Shown piece after piece: positions 6,522 to 13,170 of a stretch of DNA of 13,170 nt (within the stretch, counting starts at the first letter, position 1; the number at the start of each line of letters is the position of its first letter). The stretch covers positions 1 to 13,170 of the forward strand of contig JAHEDF010000051.1 in the NCBI GenBank assembly GCA_024641365.1. The letters run 5' to 3'. The notes beneath the pieces are model-generated. The model was not told the origin of the DNA. It saw only the letters and a program-made list of their open reading frames with translations, and ran no database searches. Origin of the DNA: Planctomycetota bacterium. GTDB taxonomy: Bacteria; Planctomycetota; UBA11346. A program made the translations under genes and the position numbers.

Positions 6522-7436
6522 ATGAAAACCAACTGGTCTGGGGTATTCCCCGCTGCAACCACGCACTTTCACCAAGATGGTTCATTAGATTTAGCATCTA
6601 ATGCCAAACATTTAGAGATTATGATGAAAGCTGGCATTCACGGCATGATTATGCTGGGAACGGTTGGTGAAAACTGCTCACTCGATTTAGATGAAAAGCT
6701 CGCCGTATTAGAAATGGCAGTTAAGACGGTTAATAAACGAGTGCCATTATTAACCGGCACCGCAGAATATACCACCGCACAAGCTATTCGTTTTGCAAAA
6801 CGCGCCAAAGAAATTGGCGTTGATGGTTTGATGTTGTTGCCAGGCATGGTTTATAAATCCGACATACGTGAAACCATTACGCATTTCCGCGCTGTGGCAG
6901 AAGCCGTCGATTTGCCCATCATGATTTACAATAATCCTATTTCTTATGGCGTGGATGTATTACCTCATCAATTTAAAGAATTAGCCGATGTCCCTAATAT
7001 TGTTGCAATTAAAGAGTCATCAGATGATCCCCGTCGCATCACGGATCTCTTTAATGAAGTTGGTGATCGCTTTACCATTTTCTGCGGTGTCGACGATTTA
7101 GCTTTAGAAAGCATTGTCTTAGGCGCAGCCGGATGGGTATCCGGATTGGTCAATGCGTTCCCACACGAAAATCGTTTGCTATGGGACTTAGCAATGGCCG
7201 GTAAATTTGAAGAAGCACGTGCTGTGTACCGTTGGTACATGCCATTGCTCCATCTCGACACCAAAGTGAAATTAGTGCAATACATTAAATTGGCACAGCA
7301 AGAATGCGGTTACGGTTCAGAATTGACCCGCGCACCTCGTTTGCCAATAGTCGGCGCTGAACGCGAAGAAGTGTTAAAGATCATTCGCACTGGTATCAAA
7401 AATAAACCAAGTGCGACGTCAGTTGCTAAAGCCTAA
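6522..7436 (+). CDS. Dihydrodipicolinate synthase / N-acetylneuraminate lyase family protein (Schiff-base aldolase or dehydratase)
   Basis: 304 residues forming a single TIM barrel, cytoplasmic. The catalytic lysine is K164 in V-A-I-K-E-S-S, the active-site tyrosine is Y136 in Y-N-N-P, and the substrate loop is G-T-V-G-E-N (46-51). Family enzymes form a Schiff base with a 2-keto acid and catalyse aldol cleavage or condensation, dehydration or deamination. It is unlikely to be DapA of lysine synthesis: GTTGES is replaced by GTVGEN, and the arginine after YNVPG in DapA, which binds the semialdehyde carboxylate, is missing (Y-N-N-P-I-S-Y-G). Sugar-acid dehydratase, neuraminate lyase-like or hydroxyproline-pathway deaminase activities are all possible. 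Pairing with an FCD regulator and a transporter favours catabolism. Start supported by AAAGGA 8 bases upstream; a strong terminator follows. Confidence 0.85.
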   Translation: MKTNWSGVFPAATTHFHQDGSLDLASNAKHLEIMMKAGIHGMIMLGTVGENCSLDLDEKLAVLEMAVKTVNKRVPLLTGTAEYTTAQAIRFAKRAKEIGVDGLMLLPGMVYKSDIRETITHFRAVAEAVDLPIMIYNNPISYGVDVLPHQFKELADVPNIVAIKESSDDPRRITDLFNEVGDRFTIFCGVDDLALESIVLGAAGWVSGLVNAFPHENRLLWDLAMAGKFEEARAVYRWYMPLLHLDTKVKLVQYIKLAQQECGYGSELTRAPRLPIVGAEREEVLKIIRTGIKNKPSATSVAKA

Positions 7437-7461
7437 TTCAGATCTTTGGCGCTGAAATTGA

Positions 7462-7500
7462 GAAACGGGAACATTTGTGGCAAACAGATGTTCCCGTTTC
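7462..7500 (+). terminator. Rho-independent-type terminator hairpin after the aldolase gene
   Basis: GAAACGGGAACAT (7462-7474) and ATGTTCCCGTTTC (7488-7500) form a perfect 13-base stem with a 13-base loop, 25 bases after the stop codon. A T-rich stretch follows, though the longest T-run (about 7519-7524) is not immediate. It separates the aldolase from the sulfatase genes. Confidence 0.75.
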
Positions 7501-7650
7501 GTATTTGATAATAGTCACTTTTTTGTTCGTTAAAAAATCTTAGATAAACAATTGAAATCCTACATTGGTAAAATTGAATCATGATTTGAAAGCGATTTGA
7601 CAACTGTTAAGCTTCACTTGGTCCAGCGATAATCACAAGTAGAGGAAAGT

Positions 7651-9129
7651 ATGAAACATTATACCTTTATTATTCTGCTTTTGTTCACATTGCATTTAGG
7701 ATCAGCAGAGCAAAAAAATGTTTTGTTTATTGCGATAGATGATTTGCGTCCTGAATTAGGTTGTTATGGGAATACGCTGGTTAAAAGCCCTCATATAGAT
7801 GCATTGGCAAAAAAAGGACTTCTATTCCAACGTGCCTATTGTCAGCAATCCGTGTGTAATCCGTCGCGAGCCAGTGTTTTAACGGGACTGCGTCCTGACT
7901 CGACACGCGTATGGGATCTCAGTACACATTTTCGAAAAAATGTCCCCGATGTGATTACCTTGCCACAACATTTTAAAAATAACGGCTATACAGCGGTTGG
8001 TATGGGTAAGATTTTTCACAATAGTTTGCCAGACCCACAATCTTGGACAGTTCCTCAGCTGCAGCCAGCTCCTACTAATCAATATTCGAAAAAAACCTTT
8101 GCTGCTATACGTCGCGAAAAAGAAGAAGCGCGGGCGGCAGGAAAATCTGATTTTTATATTGCGAATCGTATTCGTGGTCCCGCGACAGAAATGGAAGATA
8201 TTGCAGATGATCAACGAGTAGATGGTGCGCTGACCACACTGGCGATTAATCAATTACAAACATTAGCTGACAGTAAAAACCCATTTTTCATGGCGGTCGG
8301 ATATTATTTACCACATTTACCGTTTACTCCACCAAAAAAATATTGGGATTTATATAATCCGCTCGAAATTCCATTAGCAGATAATCAATATTTACCCAAA
8401 GGAGCACCCGCAGTTGCGTTTGGTGATAACGCCTGGGGCGGCACATATGAACTACGTGATACCATGCATTTTCGCACGATGCCAAGTCCCTTTGAGGGTT
8501 CGCTTGAAGAAGAGCAACAGCGCCATTTAAAACATGGTTATTATGCATCCATTAGTTTTGTGGATACACAAATTGGCAAGTTACTAGCAGAATTAGAGCG
8601 CTTACAGCTAACGGAAAATACAATAATCGTATTATGGAGTGACCATGGTTGGAAATTAGGAGAGCATAATGGTTGGTGTAAGCAGACAAATTATGAAATT
8701 GATACACGAACCCCATTGTTAATTTGCACGCCACAGTACCAGTCGGAAGAAAAAGAATGCAAAGCACTGGTTGAATTTGTTGATATTTATCCATCGATAT
8801 GTGCTTTGGCTGGATTGCCAATACCAGAACATACCCAGGGACGGAGTTTGGTTCCGCTTATCAATAATCCCAAAATGGTTTGGGACCATGCCGCCTATAG
8901 TCAATTTCCACGAAGCCATGGCAGTAAAAAATACATGGGGTATACTATAAGAACGGATCGTTTTCGTTTTGTAGCGTGGCTAGATCAAACGAACAATAAA
9001 GTAACGGAGACTGAGTTGTATGATCATCAAAATGACCCACATGAAAATAATAATGTAGTTAATGATCCTCAGTTCTCAGCAGTATTGGAGGAATTAGCAA
9101 GTAAACTGAACACTCAGTTTGCTTATTAA
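7651..9129 (+). CDS. Secreted type I sulfatase, iduronate-2-sulfatase-like (first of three)
   Basis: 492 residues. Residues 1-19 are a signal peptide (K-H-Y, hydrophobic core I-I-L-L-L-F-T-L-H-L, cleavage near G-S-A/E), so the enzyme is exported. N-V-L-F-I-A-I-D-D-L gives metal ligands D30-D31. The sulfatase signature is C69-N-P-S-R73, whose Cys must be converted to formylglycine by FGE or anSME, neither encoded here. G-M-G-K-I-F-H (117-123), P-H-L-P-F (H222) and W-S-D-H-G-W-K-L-G-E-H (D331, H332) complete the alkaline-phosphatase-like site. The F-F-M-A-V-G-Y-x-x-P-H-x-P-F pattern resembles iduronate-2-sulfatase, the SulfAtlas S1_7-like group; the substrate, probably a sulfated polysaccharide, is not determined. 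Strong ribosome binding site AGAGGA at 7641-7646. A terminator upstream and 283 bases before the next sulfatase imply its own transcription unit. Confidence 0.9.
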   Translation: MKHYTFIILLLFTLHLGSAEQKNVLFIAIDDLRPELGCYGNTLVKSPHIDALAKKGLLFQRAYCQQSVCNPSRASVLTGLRPDSTRVWDLSTHFRKNVPDVITLPQHFKNNGYTAVGMGKIFHNSLPDPQSWTVPQLQPAPTNQYSKKTFAAIRREKEEARAAGKSDFYIANRIRGPATEMEDIADDQRVDGALTTLAINQLQTLADSKNPFFMAVGYYLPHLPFTPPKKYWDLYNPLEIPLADNQYLPKGAPAVAFGDNAWGGTYELRDTMHFRTMPSPFEGSLEEEQQRHLKHGYYASISFVDTQIGKLLAELERLQLTENTIIVLWSDHGWKLGEHNGWCKQTNYEIDTRTPLLICTPQYQSEEKECKALVEFVDIYPSICALAGLPIPEHTQGRSLVPLINNPKMVWDHAAYSQFPRSHGSKKYMGYTIRTDRFRFVAWLDQTNNKVTETELYDHQNDPHENNNVVNDPQFSAVLEELASKLNTQFAY

Positions 9130-9137
9130 TTTGTACC

Positions 9138-9176
9138 TTCAAATAATGAATAGGTATTAGTCATTATACTTTTGAA
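9138..9176 (+). terminator. Possible terminator hairpin after sulfatase 1
   Basis: TTCAAA (9138-9143) pairs with TTTGAA (9171-9176), and TAATGA (9144-9149) with TCATTA (9161-9166); a four-base bulge on the right arm and an 11-base loop remain. It begins nine bases after the sulfatase stop codon. The stem is AT-rich and no T-run follows, so function is uncertain. Confidence 0.35.
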
Positions 9177-9339
9177 TAAAGATGTCTGGAGCGCATTATA
9201 TACTGCAGCATCGATTACTGTTTAACGGCTAAGAAATATCATAAATAAATCAGCGCTCAGGTATCGCATATGATACTGGAACGTTGCAATTCGTCCCATT
9301 GAAATAGTAAATTGGCCGAAATTGACAAGAGATAATTTA

Positions 9340-9372
9340 TAAACAGACATTAGCGTAAACATAACGTAAACA
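9340..9372 (+). repeat. Cluster of three TAAACA motifs upstream of sulfatase 2
   Basis: TAAACA occurs at 9340-9345, 9356-9361 and 9367-9372; the last two form an 8-base direct repeat CGTAAACA with an 11-base period, about one helical turn. One more copy lies upstream of sulfatase 1 (7545-7550). A TTGACA hexamer (9322-9327) precedes the cluster, but no well-spaced -10 box follows. A regulator binding site is possible, but short AT-rich motifs recur by chance. Confidence 0.3.
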
Positions 9373-9412
9373 GGTGGTGAAAAGTGACCTTAACAACGTC
9401 AGGAAATCTAAC

Positions 9413-10810
9413 ATGAAACGATGCTCGCTATTATTTTTGATCTTTTCAATGCTCAATGTCATCGAATCAAGTGAGCGTCCCAATGTTCTGTTTATTGCTA
9501 TGGACGATCTCAATGATTGGGTTGGGGTAATGGGTGGTCATCCCCAGGCACGCACACCACATATTGACCGTCTTGCCAAACGTGGCGTGCTATTCACCAA
9601 CGCTCATTGTGCTGCGCCGGCCTGCAATCCATCCCGCTCTGCTATTATGACTGGTATCGCACCCAATGTGTCCGGTTTATATGCTAACGAACAAAAGATG
9701 CGTGAGTTAATGCCTGATGCAGTTTTGTTGCCGCGCTATTTAGCACAACATGGATATTGGTCAGCAGGTTCTGGCAAATTGCTGCACTATTTTATAGACG
9801 CAGCTTCATGGGATGATTATTTCCCAGCAAAAGAAACAGAGAATCCTTTCCCTCGTACATTATATCCAGAAAAAAGGCCGGTTAGTATTCCACACGCAGG
9901 CCCGTGGATGTATGAAGAAACAGATTGGGGTGGATTACCAGTAACCGATGAAGAATTTGGTGGAGATTGGTTAGTTTCTAAATGGATCGGTGAACAATTG
10001 CAAAGCAAACATGATAAGCCTTTTTTTCTTGCCTGTGGAATTTATCGACCTCACGAACCATGGTTCGTGCCTCAAAAATATTTTGATATGTTTCCGCTTG
10101 ATGATGTGCAGATGCCACCCGGTTTGAAAGAAGATGATTTAGACGATTTACCGCCAATAGGCAAAAAAATGGGCCCCAATCGTTATTTAGCGCATATTAA
10201 AGAACATGACCAATGGCGTAATGGCATACAAGGCTATCTGGCATCAATTGCCTTTGCCGACGCTATGGTGGGGCGTGTGCTTGATGCCTTGGACGCGAGT
10301 CCGCATAAAGATAATACCATTGTAATTTTATGGAGTGATCACGGCTGGCACTTGGGTGAAAAGCAACATTGGCAGAAATTTACAGGGTGGCGGGTGTGCA
10401 CGCGCATTCCATTAATCATTCACGTTCCCAAGGGGGTGTCTAGTTTACAAAATGGAACTACTCCAGGGACTATTTGCGATAAACCAGTCAATTTATTGAG
10501 TTTATTTAATACCATTACTGATTTGACAGAAGTCCCTCGTCATAATTCAGACTCAATCCCAAGCTTATTACCATTATTAAAAGACGCATCGGCTGAATGG
10601 CCACACGTTTCGATTACTTACCTCAATAAAGCCAATCAATTTGCCATTAGCGGACAGGATTGGCGTTATATTCGTTACAATGATGGTGGCGAAGAGTTGT
10701 ATGACATTCAAAAAGATCCCTATGAGTGGACAAATTTGGCGTTAAATCCGGATCATAAAGACATGCTTGAAAAAATGCGTCAACATCTGCCTAAACTCAT
10801 TACTAAATAA
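9413..10810 (+). CDS. Secreted type I sulfatase, iduronate-2-sulfatase-like (second of three)
   Basis: 465 residues from ATG 9413. A GTG at 9374 would add 13 polar residues before the signal peptide; ATG 9413 is preferred because AGGA lies 8 bases upstream and the signal peptide (M-K-R-C-S-L-L-F-L-I-F-S-M-L, cleavage near E-S-S) then starts at once. N-V-L-F-I-A-M-D-D gives D31-D32 for the calcium site. The formylglycine signature is C71-N-P-S-R-S-A-I-M-T-G. G-S-G-K-L-L-H, I-Y-R-P-H-E-P-W and W-S-D-H-G-W-H-L-G-E-K complete the active site. It should hydrolyse sulfate esters outside the cytoplasm. Compared with its neighbours it lacks the C-Y-G-N motif after the metal site (it has V-G-V-M-G-G-H-P) and has G-E-K for G-E-H, so its substrate probably differs. 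Confidence 0.9.
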   Translation: MKRCSLLFLIFSMLNVIESSERPNVLFIAMDDLNDWVGVMGGHPQARTPHIDRLAKRGVLFTNAHCAAPACNPSRSAIMTGIAPNVSGLYANEQKMRELMPDAVLLPRYLAQHGYWSAGSGKLLHYFIDAASWDDYFPAKETENPFPRTLYPEKRPVSIPHAGPWMYEETDWGGLPVTDEEFGGDWLVSKWIGEQLQSKHDKPFFLACGIYRPHEPWFVPQKYFDMFPLDDVQMPPGLKEDDLDDLPPIGKKMGPNRYLAHIKEHDQWRNGIQGYLASIAFADAMVGRVLDALDASPHKDNTIVILWSDHGWHLGEKQHWQKFTGWRVCTRIPLIIHVPKGVSSLQNGTTPGTICDKPVNLLSLFNTITDLTEVPRHNSDSIPSLLPLLKDASAEWPHVSITYLNKANQFAISGQDWRYIRYNDGGEELYDIQKDPYEWTNLALNPDHKDMLEKMRQHLPKLITK

Positions 10811-11066
10811 CACGACCGGATTTCAGAATATTCTGGTGCTATTACAGAAGTATATAATTCGAGTATATATTTCTAATTATCTATCTGATTGGTCAGAGAG
10901 CTAGATGCGTGCAATCGGCTAAATCTTTGTGCGATATCCGTTTTATATTCAGGACAAATAAATTATTTTTAAGTGTTGAGTTGTGGCGCTTTATTCAAGT
11001 GTCATTATGTCTCATGGTTTTGATCTTATACGACGAAAGGTGGAATCTCTTTGCGGAGAAAGGGAA
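10811..11066. other. Intergenic region between sulfatases 2 and 3
   Basis: AT-rich, non-coding as far as can be seen. It holds a perfect 12-base palindrome CAGAATATTCTG (10824-10835) just past the sulfatase 2 stop, and two AGTATATA direct repeats (about 10847-10870). Neither is a convincing intrinsic terminator. Its last part contains a strong ribosome binding site for the short ORF at 11067. No clear promoter hexamers were identified. Confidence 0.35.
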
Positions 11067-11138
11067 ATGAGTTTTTTATGCTTGGTGCCATCTGTTCATA
11101 ATGAGGATTCATTCTCGGCGAGGTGGTTTCATGAATAA
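11067..11138 (+). CDS. Short leader ORF (23 aa) overlapping the start of sulfatase 3
   Basis: An ATG at 11067 follows a purine-rich AGAAAGGGAA (about 11057-11066) and opens a 23-codon frame (M-S-F-L-C-L-V-P-S-V-H-N...) ending in TAA at 11136-11138. The stop lies 8 bases inside the downstream gene, whose ATG is at 11131. Such an arrangement allows translational coupling or attenuation-like control of the sulfatase. The peptide is like no family I know and has no run of one amino acid pointing to classical attenuation. It may be fortuitous. Confidence 0.3.
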   Translation: MSFLCLVPSVHNEDSFSARWFHE

Positions 11139-12594
11139 TGTGGCGCTAAATGCTAACCTCCATGTAATTATGATATTATTGTCTTGTAGTGTGCTGCAGA
11201 TGTTTGCGGCGGAAGAGAAAACAAAAACACAGCGGACTAACGTTTTATTCATTATATCTGATGATTTAACAGCAACGGCATTGTCCTGTTACGGAAATAC
11301 GGTTTGTAAAACGCCACATATTGATCGACTTGCTCGTCGAGGAATGTTGTTTACGCGCGCTTATTGCCAGGGGGCGTATTGTGGCCCATCACGGGCTTCG
11401 TTTATGTCTGGCTATTATCCACATGCGACGGGTATGCAGGGTTATGGTAGCCCACGACCCATGATTGGAGATCGTGCGACTTGGGCACAACATTTTAAAA
11501 ATTCAAATTATTACACGGCTCGGGTCAGTAAAATATTTCACATGGGTGTCCCGGGTGACATTGAAAAAGGGTCAGACGGCGCTGACGATCCCGTAACATG
11601 GACTGAGCGTTTCAATAGTCCTGGACCAGAATGGAAAGCTCCAGGCATTGGCCAAACACTCGAAGGAAATCCTGAAGGCAATAAAAAAGTTATGGGTGGG
11701 AATACTTTTGTGGTGGTAGCAGCGGATGGAGATGACTTAGTACATTCCGATGGTAAAACAGCAGAGAAAGCCTGTGAATTAATAGAGCAACATAAAAACG
11801 ACGCATTTTTTCTCGCCATTGGATTTGTTCGTCCGCATGTTCCATTTGTTTCTCCAGCTTCTTATCATACTGATTATCAATGGGAAAACATGGTGTTACC
11901 TGAAAAAATTATGGGTGACTGGGACGATATCCCCAAAGCAGGTATTAATTATAAAACCAGTGTAAATATGAAAATGAATATTGAACAGCAGCGTCGTGCT
12001 GTTGGCGGTTATTATGCCGCCGTAAATTATATGGATGCGCAAGTTGGGAAGATTCTAGATGCCTTGGATCGCGCGGGCCTTACTGATAATACGATAATTA
12101 TTTTTACTAGTGATCATGGTTACCACCTGGGTGAACATGATTTTTGGGCGAAGGTGAGTTTACACGAAGAGTCTGCCCGAGTTCCACTTATTATTAGTGT
12201 GCCAGGTAAAAAACCTGGCGTTAGTAACTCATTTGTAGAATTATTAGATCTCTATCCGACTACAGCATCTTTATGCGGTCTAGAAGCGCAGCCGAGATTA
12301 CAGGGAATAGACATGAGTTCTCTTTTTGATGATCCGAATAAACAGCTTCGTAACACGGTATTTTGTGTATCTGGTGGCAGTAAGCGAATGTTGTTGCGTG
12401 AAGACCAATGGGCTTACATCCAATATGGAGAAAAGACAGAGGATGGTATTGAGTTATTCGATATGAAGAAAGACCCGAAGCAGTATACAAACCTCGCTAA
12501 TGACCCAGCATTTGCGGAAGTTGTAGCCACATTTAAACAAAAAATGACAGAAAAACTTGCAGCCGTTCGTACTAATGATCTTAAAGAGAAATGA
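11131..12594 (+). CDS. Secreted type I sulfatase, iduronate-2-sulfatase-like (third of three)
   Basis: 487 residues from ATG 11131, supported by GAGGTGG at 11120-11126; an in-frame ATG at 11101 lacks a ribosome binding site. The signal peptide spans about 1-27, with core H-V-I-M-I-L-L-S-C-S-V-L and cleavage near F-A-A/E-E. Metal site I-I-S-D44-D45; formylglycine signature C84-G-P-S-R-A-S-F-M-S-G; V-S-K-I-F-H, V-R-P-H-V-P-F and T-S-D-H-G-Y-H-L-G-E-H follow in the expected order. C-Y-G-N, P-H-I-D-x-L-A and R-A-Y-C-Q resemble sulfatase 1, so these two are probably closer to each other than to sulfatase 2. A glycine-rich insert (about residues 140-210, with G-S-D-G-A-D-D and N-P-E-G-N-K-K) is special to this copy. 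It acts extracytoplasmically and needs formylglycine maturation; the substrate is not determined. Confidence 0.9.
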   Translation: MNNVALNANLHVIMILLSCSVLQMFAAEEKTKTQRTNVLFIISDDLTATALSCYGNTVCKTPHIDRLARRGMLFTRAYCQGAYCGPSRASFMSGYYPHATGMQGYGSPRPMIGDRATWAQHFKNSNYYTARVSKIFHMGVPGDIEKGSDGADDPVTWTERFNSPGPEWKAPGIGQTLEGNPEGNKKVMGGNTFVVVAADGDDLVHSDGKTAEKACELIEQHKNDAFFLAIGFVRPHVPFVSPASYHTDYQWENMVLPEKIMGDWDDIPKAGINYKTSVNMKMNIEQQRRAVGGYYAAVNYMDAQVGKILDALDRAGLTDNTIIIFTSDHGYHLGEHDFWAKVSLHEESARVPLIISVPGKKPGVSNSFVELLDLYPTTASLCGLEAQPRLQGIDMSSLFDDPNKQLRNTVFCVSGGSKRMLLREDQWAYIQYGEKTEDGIELFDMKKDPKQYTNLANDPAFAEVVATFKQKMTEKLAAVRTNDLKEK

Positions 12595-12832
12595 TGTCTA
12601 TGTTAAATAGTAATCTCTTTAATAATCGTTACATGGACCCGTGCGAAAAAACGTGCCGGTAATTCACTTAGAACAGCGCAGTAGCGACCTCATTTTAGGA
12701 TGGTAGAGCGCATGAAAAGCCAGTTTAAGTACGTTTGTTGTAATACCCTACACCTGTAGCATGTAACCAACTCATTTTTCTTGGTACTGGCCGTAAGTTG
12801 GGTGTAAACTCCTCTTACATAACGGGCTACCA
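12595..12832. other. Intergenic region before the cytochrome gene
   Basis: 238 bases without a convincing gene. It contains the CTACA-CC-TGTAG dyad at 12748-12759 and a GTGCG-A6-CGTGC element (about 12640-12657) that is not a clean hairpin. No ribosome binding site of good quality precedes the ATG at 12833, and no clear promoter hexamers were found. Confidence 0.35.
12748..12759. promoter_or_regulatory. TACA-N2-TGTA dyad upstream of the cytochrome gene
   Basis: CTACACCTGTAG has 5-base inverted arms (CTACA/TGTAG) around CC. The core TACA-N2-TGTA has the form of known BlaI/MecI operators, and a BlaI-type repressor is encoded at the left edge of this window. It lies 73 bases before the PSCyt1 start codon. 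A single short dyad can arise by chance, so the assignment is tentative. Confidence 0.25.
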
Positions 12833-13170
12833 ATGAAAAGACGAGCGAAACTTGGTATAGAGAGGCCACAGCGACCTGTTTGGTTTCTGTGGTCGGTAGG
12901 TTTGTCTGTTTGCATACTGTGTTGGATGCCTGCTTTGGTGTCGGGGGCAGATTTATCAACACAGACGACTTCATTAGATAAACAGGTGCTCGCTCCGTTC
13001 TTTGAATCGCATTGCCTGACCTGTCATGGTCCGAAAAAGCAAAAAGGCAGTATGCGATTTGATACCATGTCATTTGAAATCACCAACAGTACCAATGCAC
13101 AATTGTGGCAAGATGTTTTAGACGCGTTAAATGCTGGAGACATGCCACCAAAGGAAGAAAAACAGCCGAG
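12833..13170 (+). CDS. PSCyt1 (planctomycete cytochrome c)-domain protein, N-terminal part
   Basis: The gene runs off the right edge; 112 codons are visible. Residues 1-14 are basic, 15-39 form a signal or anchor helix (V-W-F-L-W-S-V-G-L-S-V-C-I-L), with possible cleavage near V-S-G-A. The haem-binding motif is C61-L-T-C64-H65 followed by G-P-K-K-Q-K-G, and Q-D-V-L-D-A-L-N-A-G-D-M-P-P supplies a likely axial Met at 104. This is the pattern of PSCyt1 domains, which in Planctomycetes and Verrucomicrobia usually head large proteins with DUF1587/1592/1588/1585 modules, often next to sulfatases. Their role is poorly understood; redox chemistry at the cell surface is a common guess. ATG 12833 is the first start after an in-frame stop at 12794-12796, but it lacks a good Shine-Dalgarno sequence. 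The DUF modules themselves are not in view. Confidence 0.85.
   Translation, partial: MKRRAKLGIERPQRPVWFLWSVGLSVCILCWMPALVSGADLSTQTTSLDKQVLAPFFESHCLTCHGPKKQKGSMRFDTMSFEITNSTNAQLWQDVLDALNAGDMPPKEEKQP

Noticed and set aside
7879..8253. 124-codon minus-strand frame within sulfatase 1
   Set aside because: Shadow of conserved sulfatase sequence, with no independent evidence.
9322..9343. TTGACA (9322-9327) with TATAAA (9338-9343) as a promoter for sulfatase 2
   Set aside because: The spacer is only 10 bases, far from the 16-18 needed for a sigma-70 promoter.
12690..13073. 127-codon minus-strand open frame at the right end
   Set aside because: It overlaps the plus-strand PSCyt1 gene, whose CxxCH and G-D-M-P-P motifs are clear; the antisense product shows no family features.

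Overview
The window most likely comes from a moderately AT-rich member of the PVC superphylum (Planctomycetes / Verrucomicrobia / Lentisphaerae). This is inferred from the gene set: a Rhodopirellula/Verrucomicrobium-type ECF sigma factor translationally coupled to a FecR protein with a C-terminal LamG domain, three secreted type I sulfatases in a row, and the start of a planctomycete-type cytochrome c (PSCyt1) protein. No genus can be assigned from the sequence alone.

Layout. Positions 1-102 (minus) hold the N-terminus of a BlaI/MecI-type repressor cut by the window edge. Positions 204-1067 (minus) encode a divergent RNase HII-like protein. A small polytopic membrane protein resembling MreD is divergent from it (about 1081-1644, plus). 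Positions 1900-4051 (plus) form a two-gene signalling operon, ECF sigma then membrane-anchored FecR-LamG, with a 14-base overlap. Convergent with it is an AmpG/PAT-like MFS transporter gene (4074-5402, minus) broken by one in-frame TAG. It lies just downstream of a GntR/FCD regulator with two winged-helix modules (5440-6339, minus). Divergent from that regulator is a DHDPS/NAL-family aldolase or dehydratase gene (6522-7436, plus). The shared 182-base intergenic region carries a 21-base-period tandem repeat that looks like the regulator's operator. From 7651 to 12594 three related but clearly diverged sulfatase genes follow on the plus strand, each with its own leader region. The window ends inside a PSCyt1 gene (12833 onward).

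How the genes may work together (inference). GntR regulator, transporter and aldolase look like a small catabolic unit for a keto- or amino-acid-type substrate, controlled from one divergent promoter region; its transporter appears inactivated, or is read through. The sulfatases carry export signals and complete CxPSR formylglycine motifs, so they probably desulfate polysaccharides or glycosaminoglycan-like material outside the cytoplasm. The sigma/FecR-LamG pair may be a surface-sensing switch, but nothing in the window proves that it controls the sulfatases. No tRNA, rRNA, CRISPR array, insertion sequence or phage gene was seen. The most notable points are the single nonsense codon in the transporter, the tandem operator, the double-HTH GntR, the leader ORF overlapping the third sulfatase, and a TACA-CC-TGTA dyad in front of the cytochrome gene.
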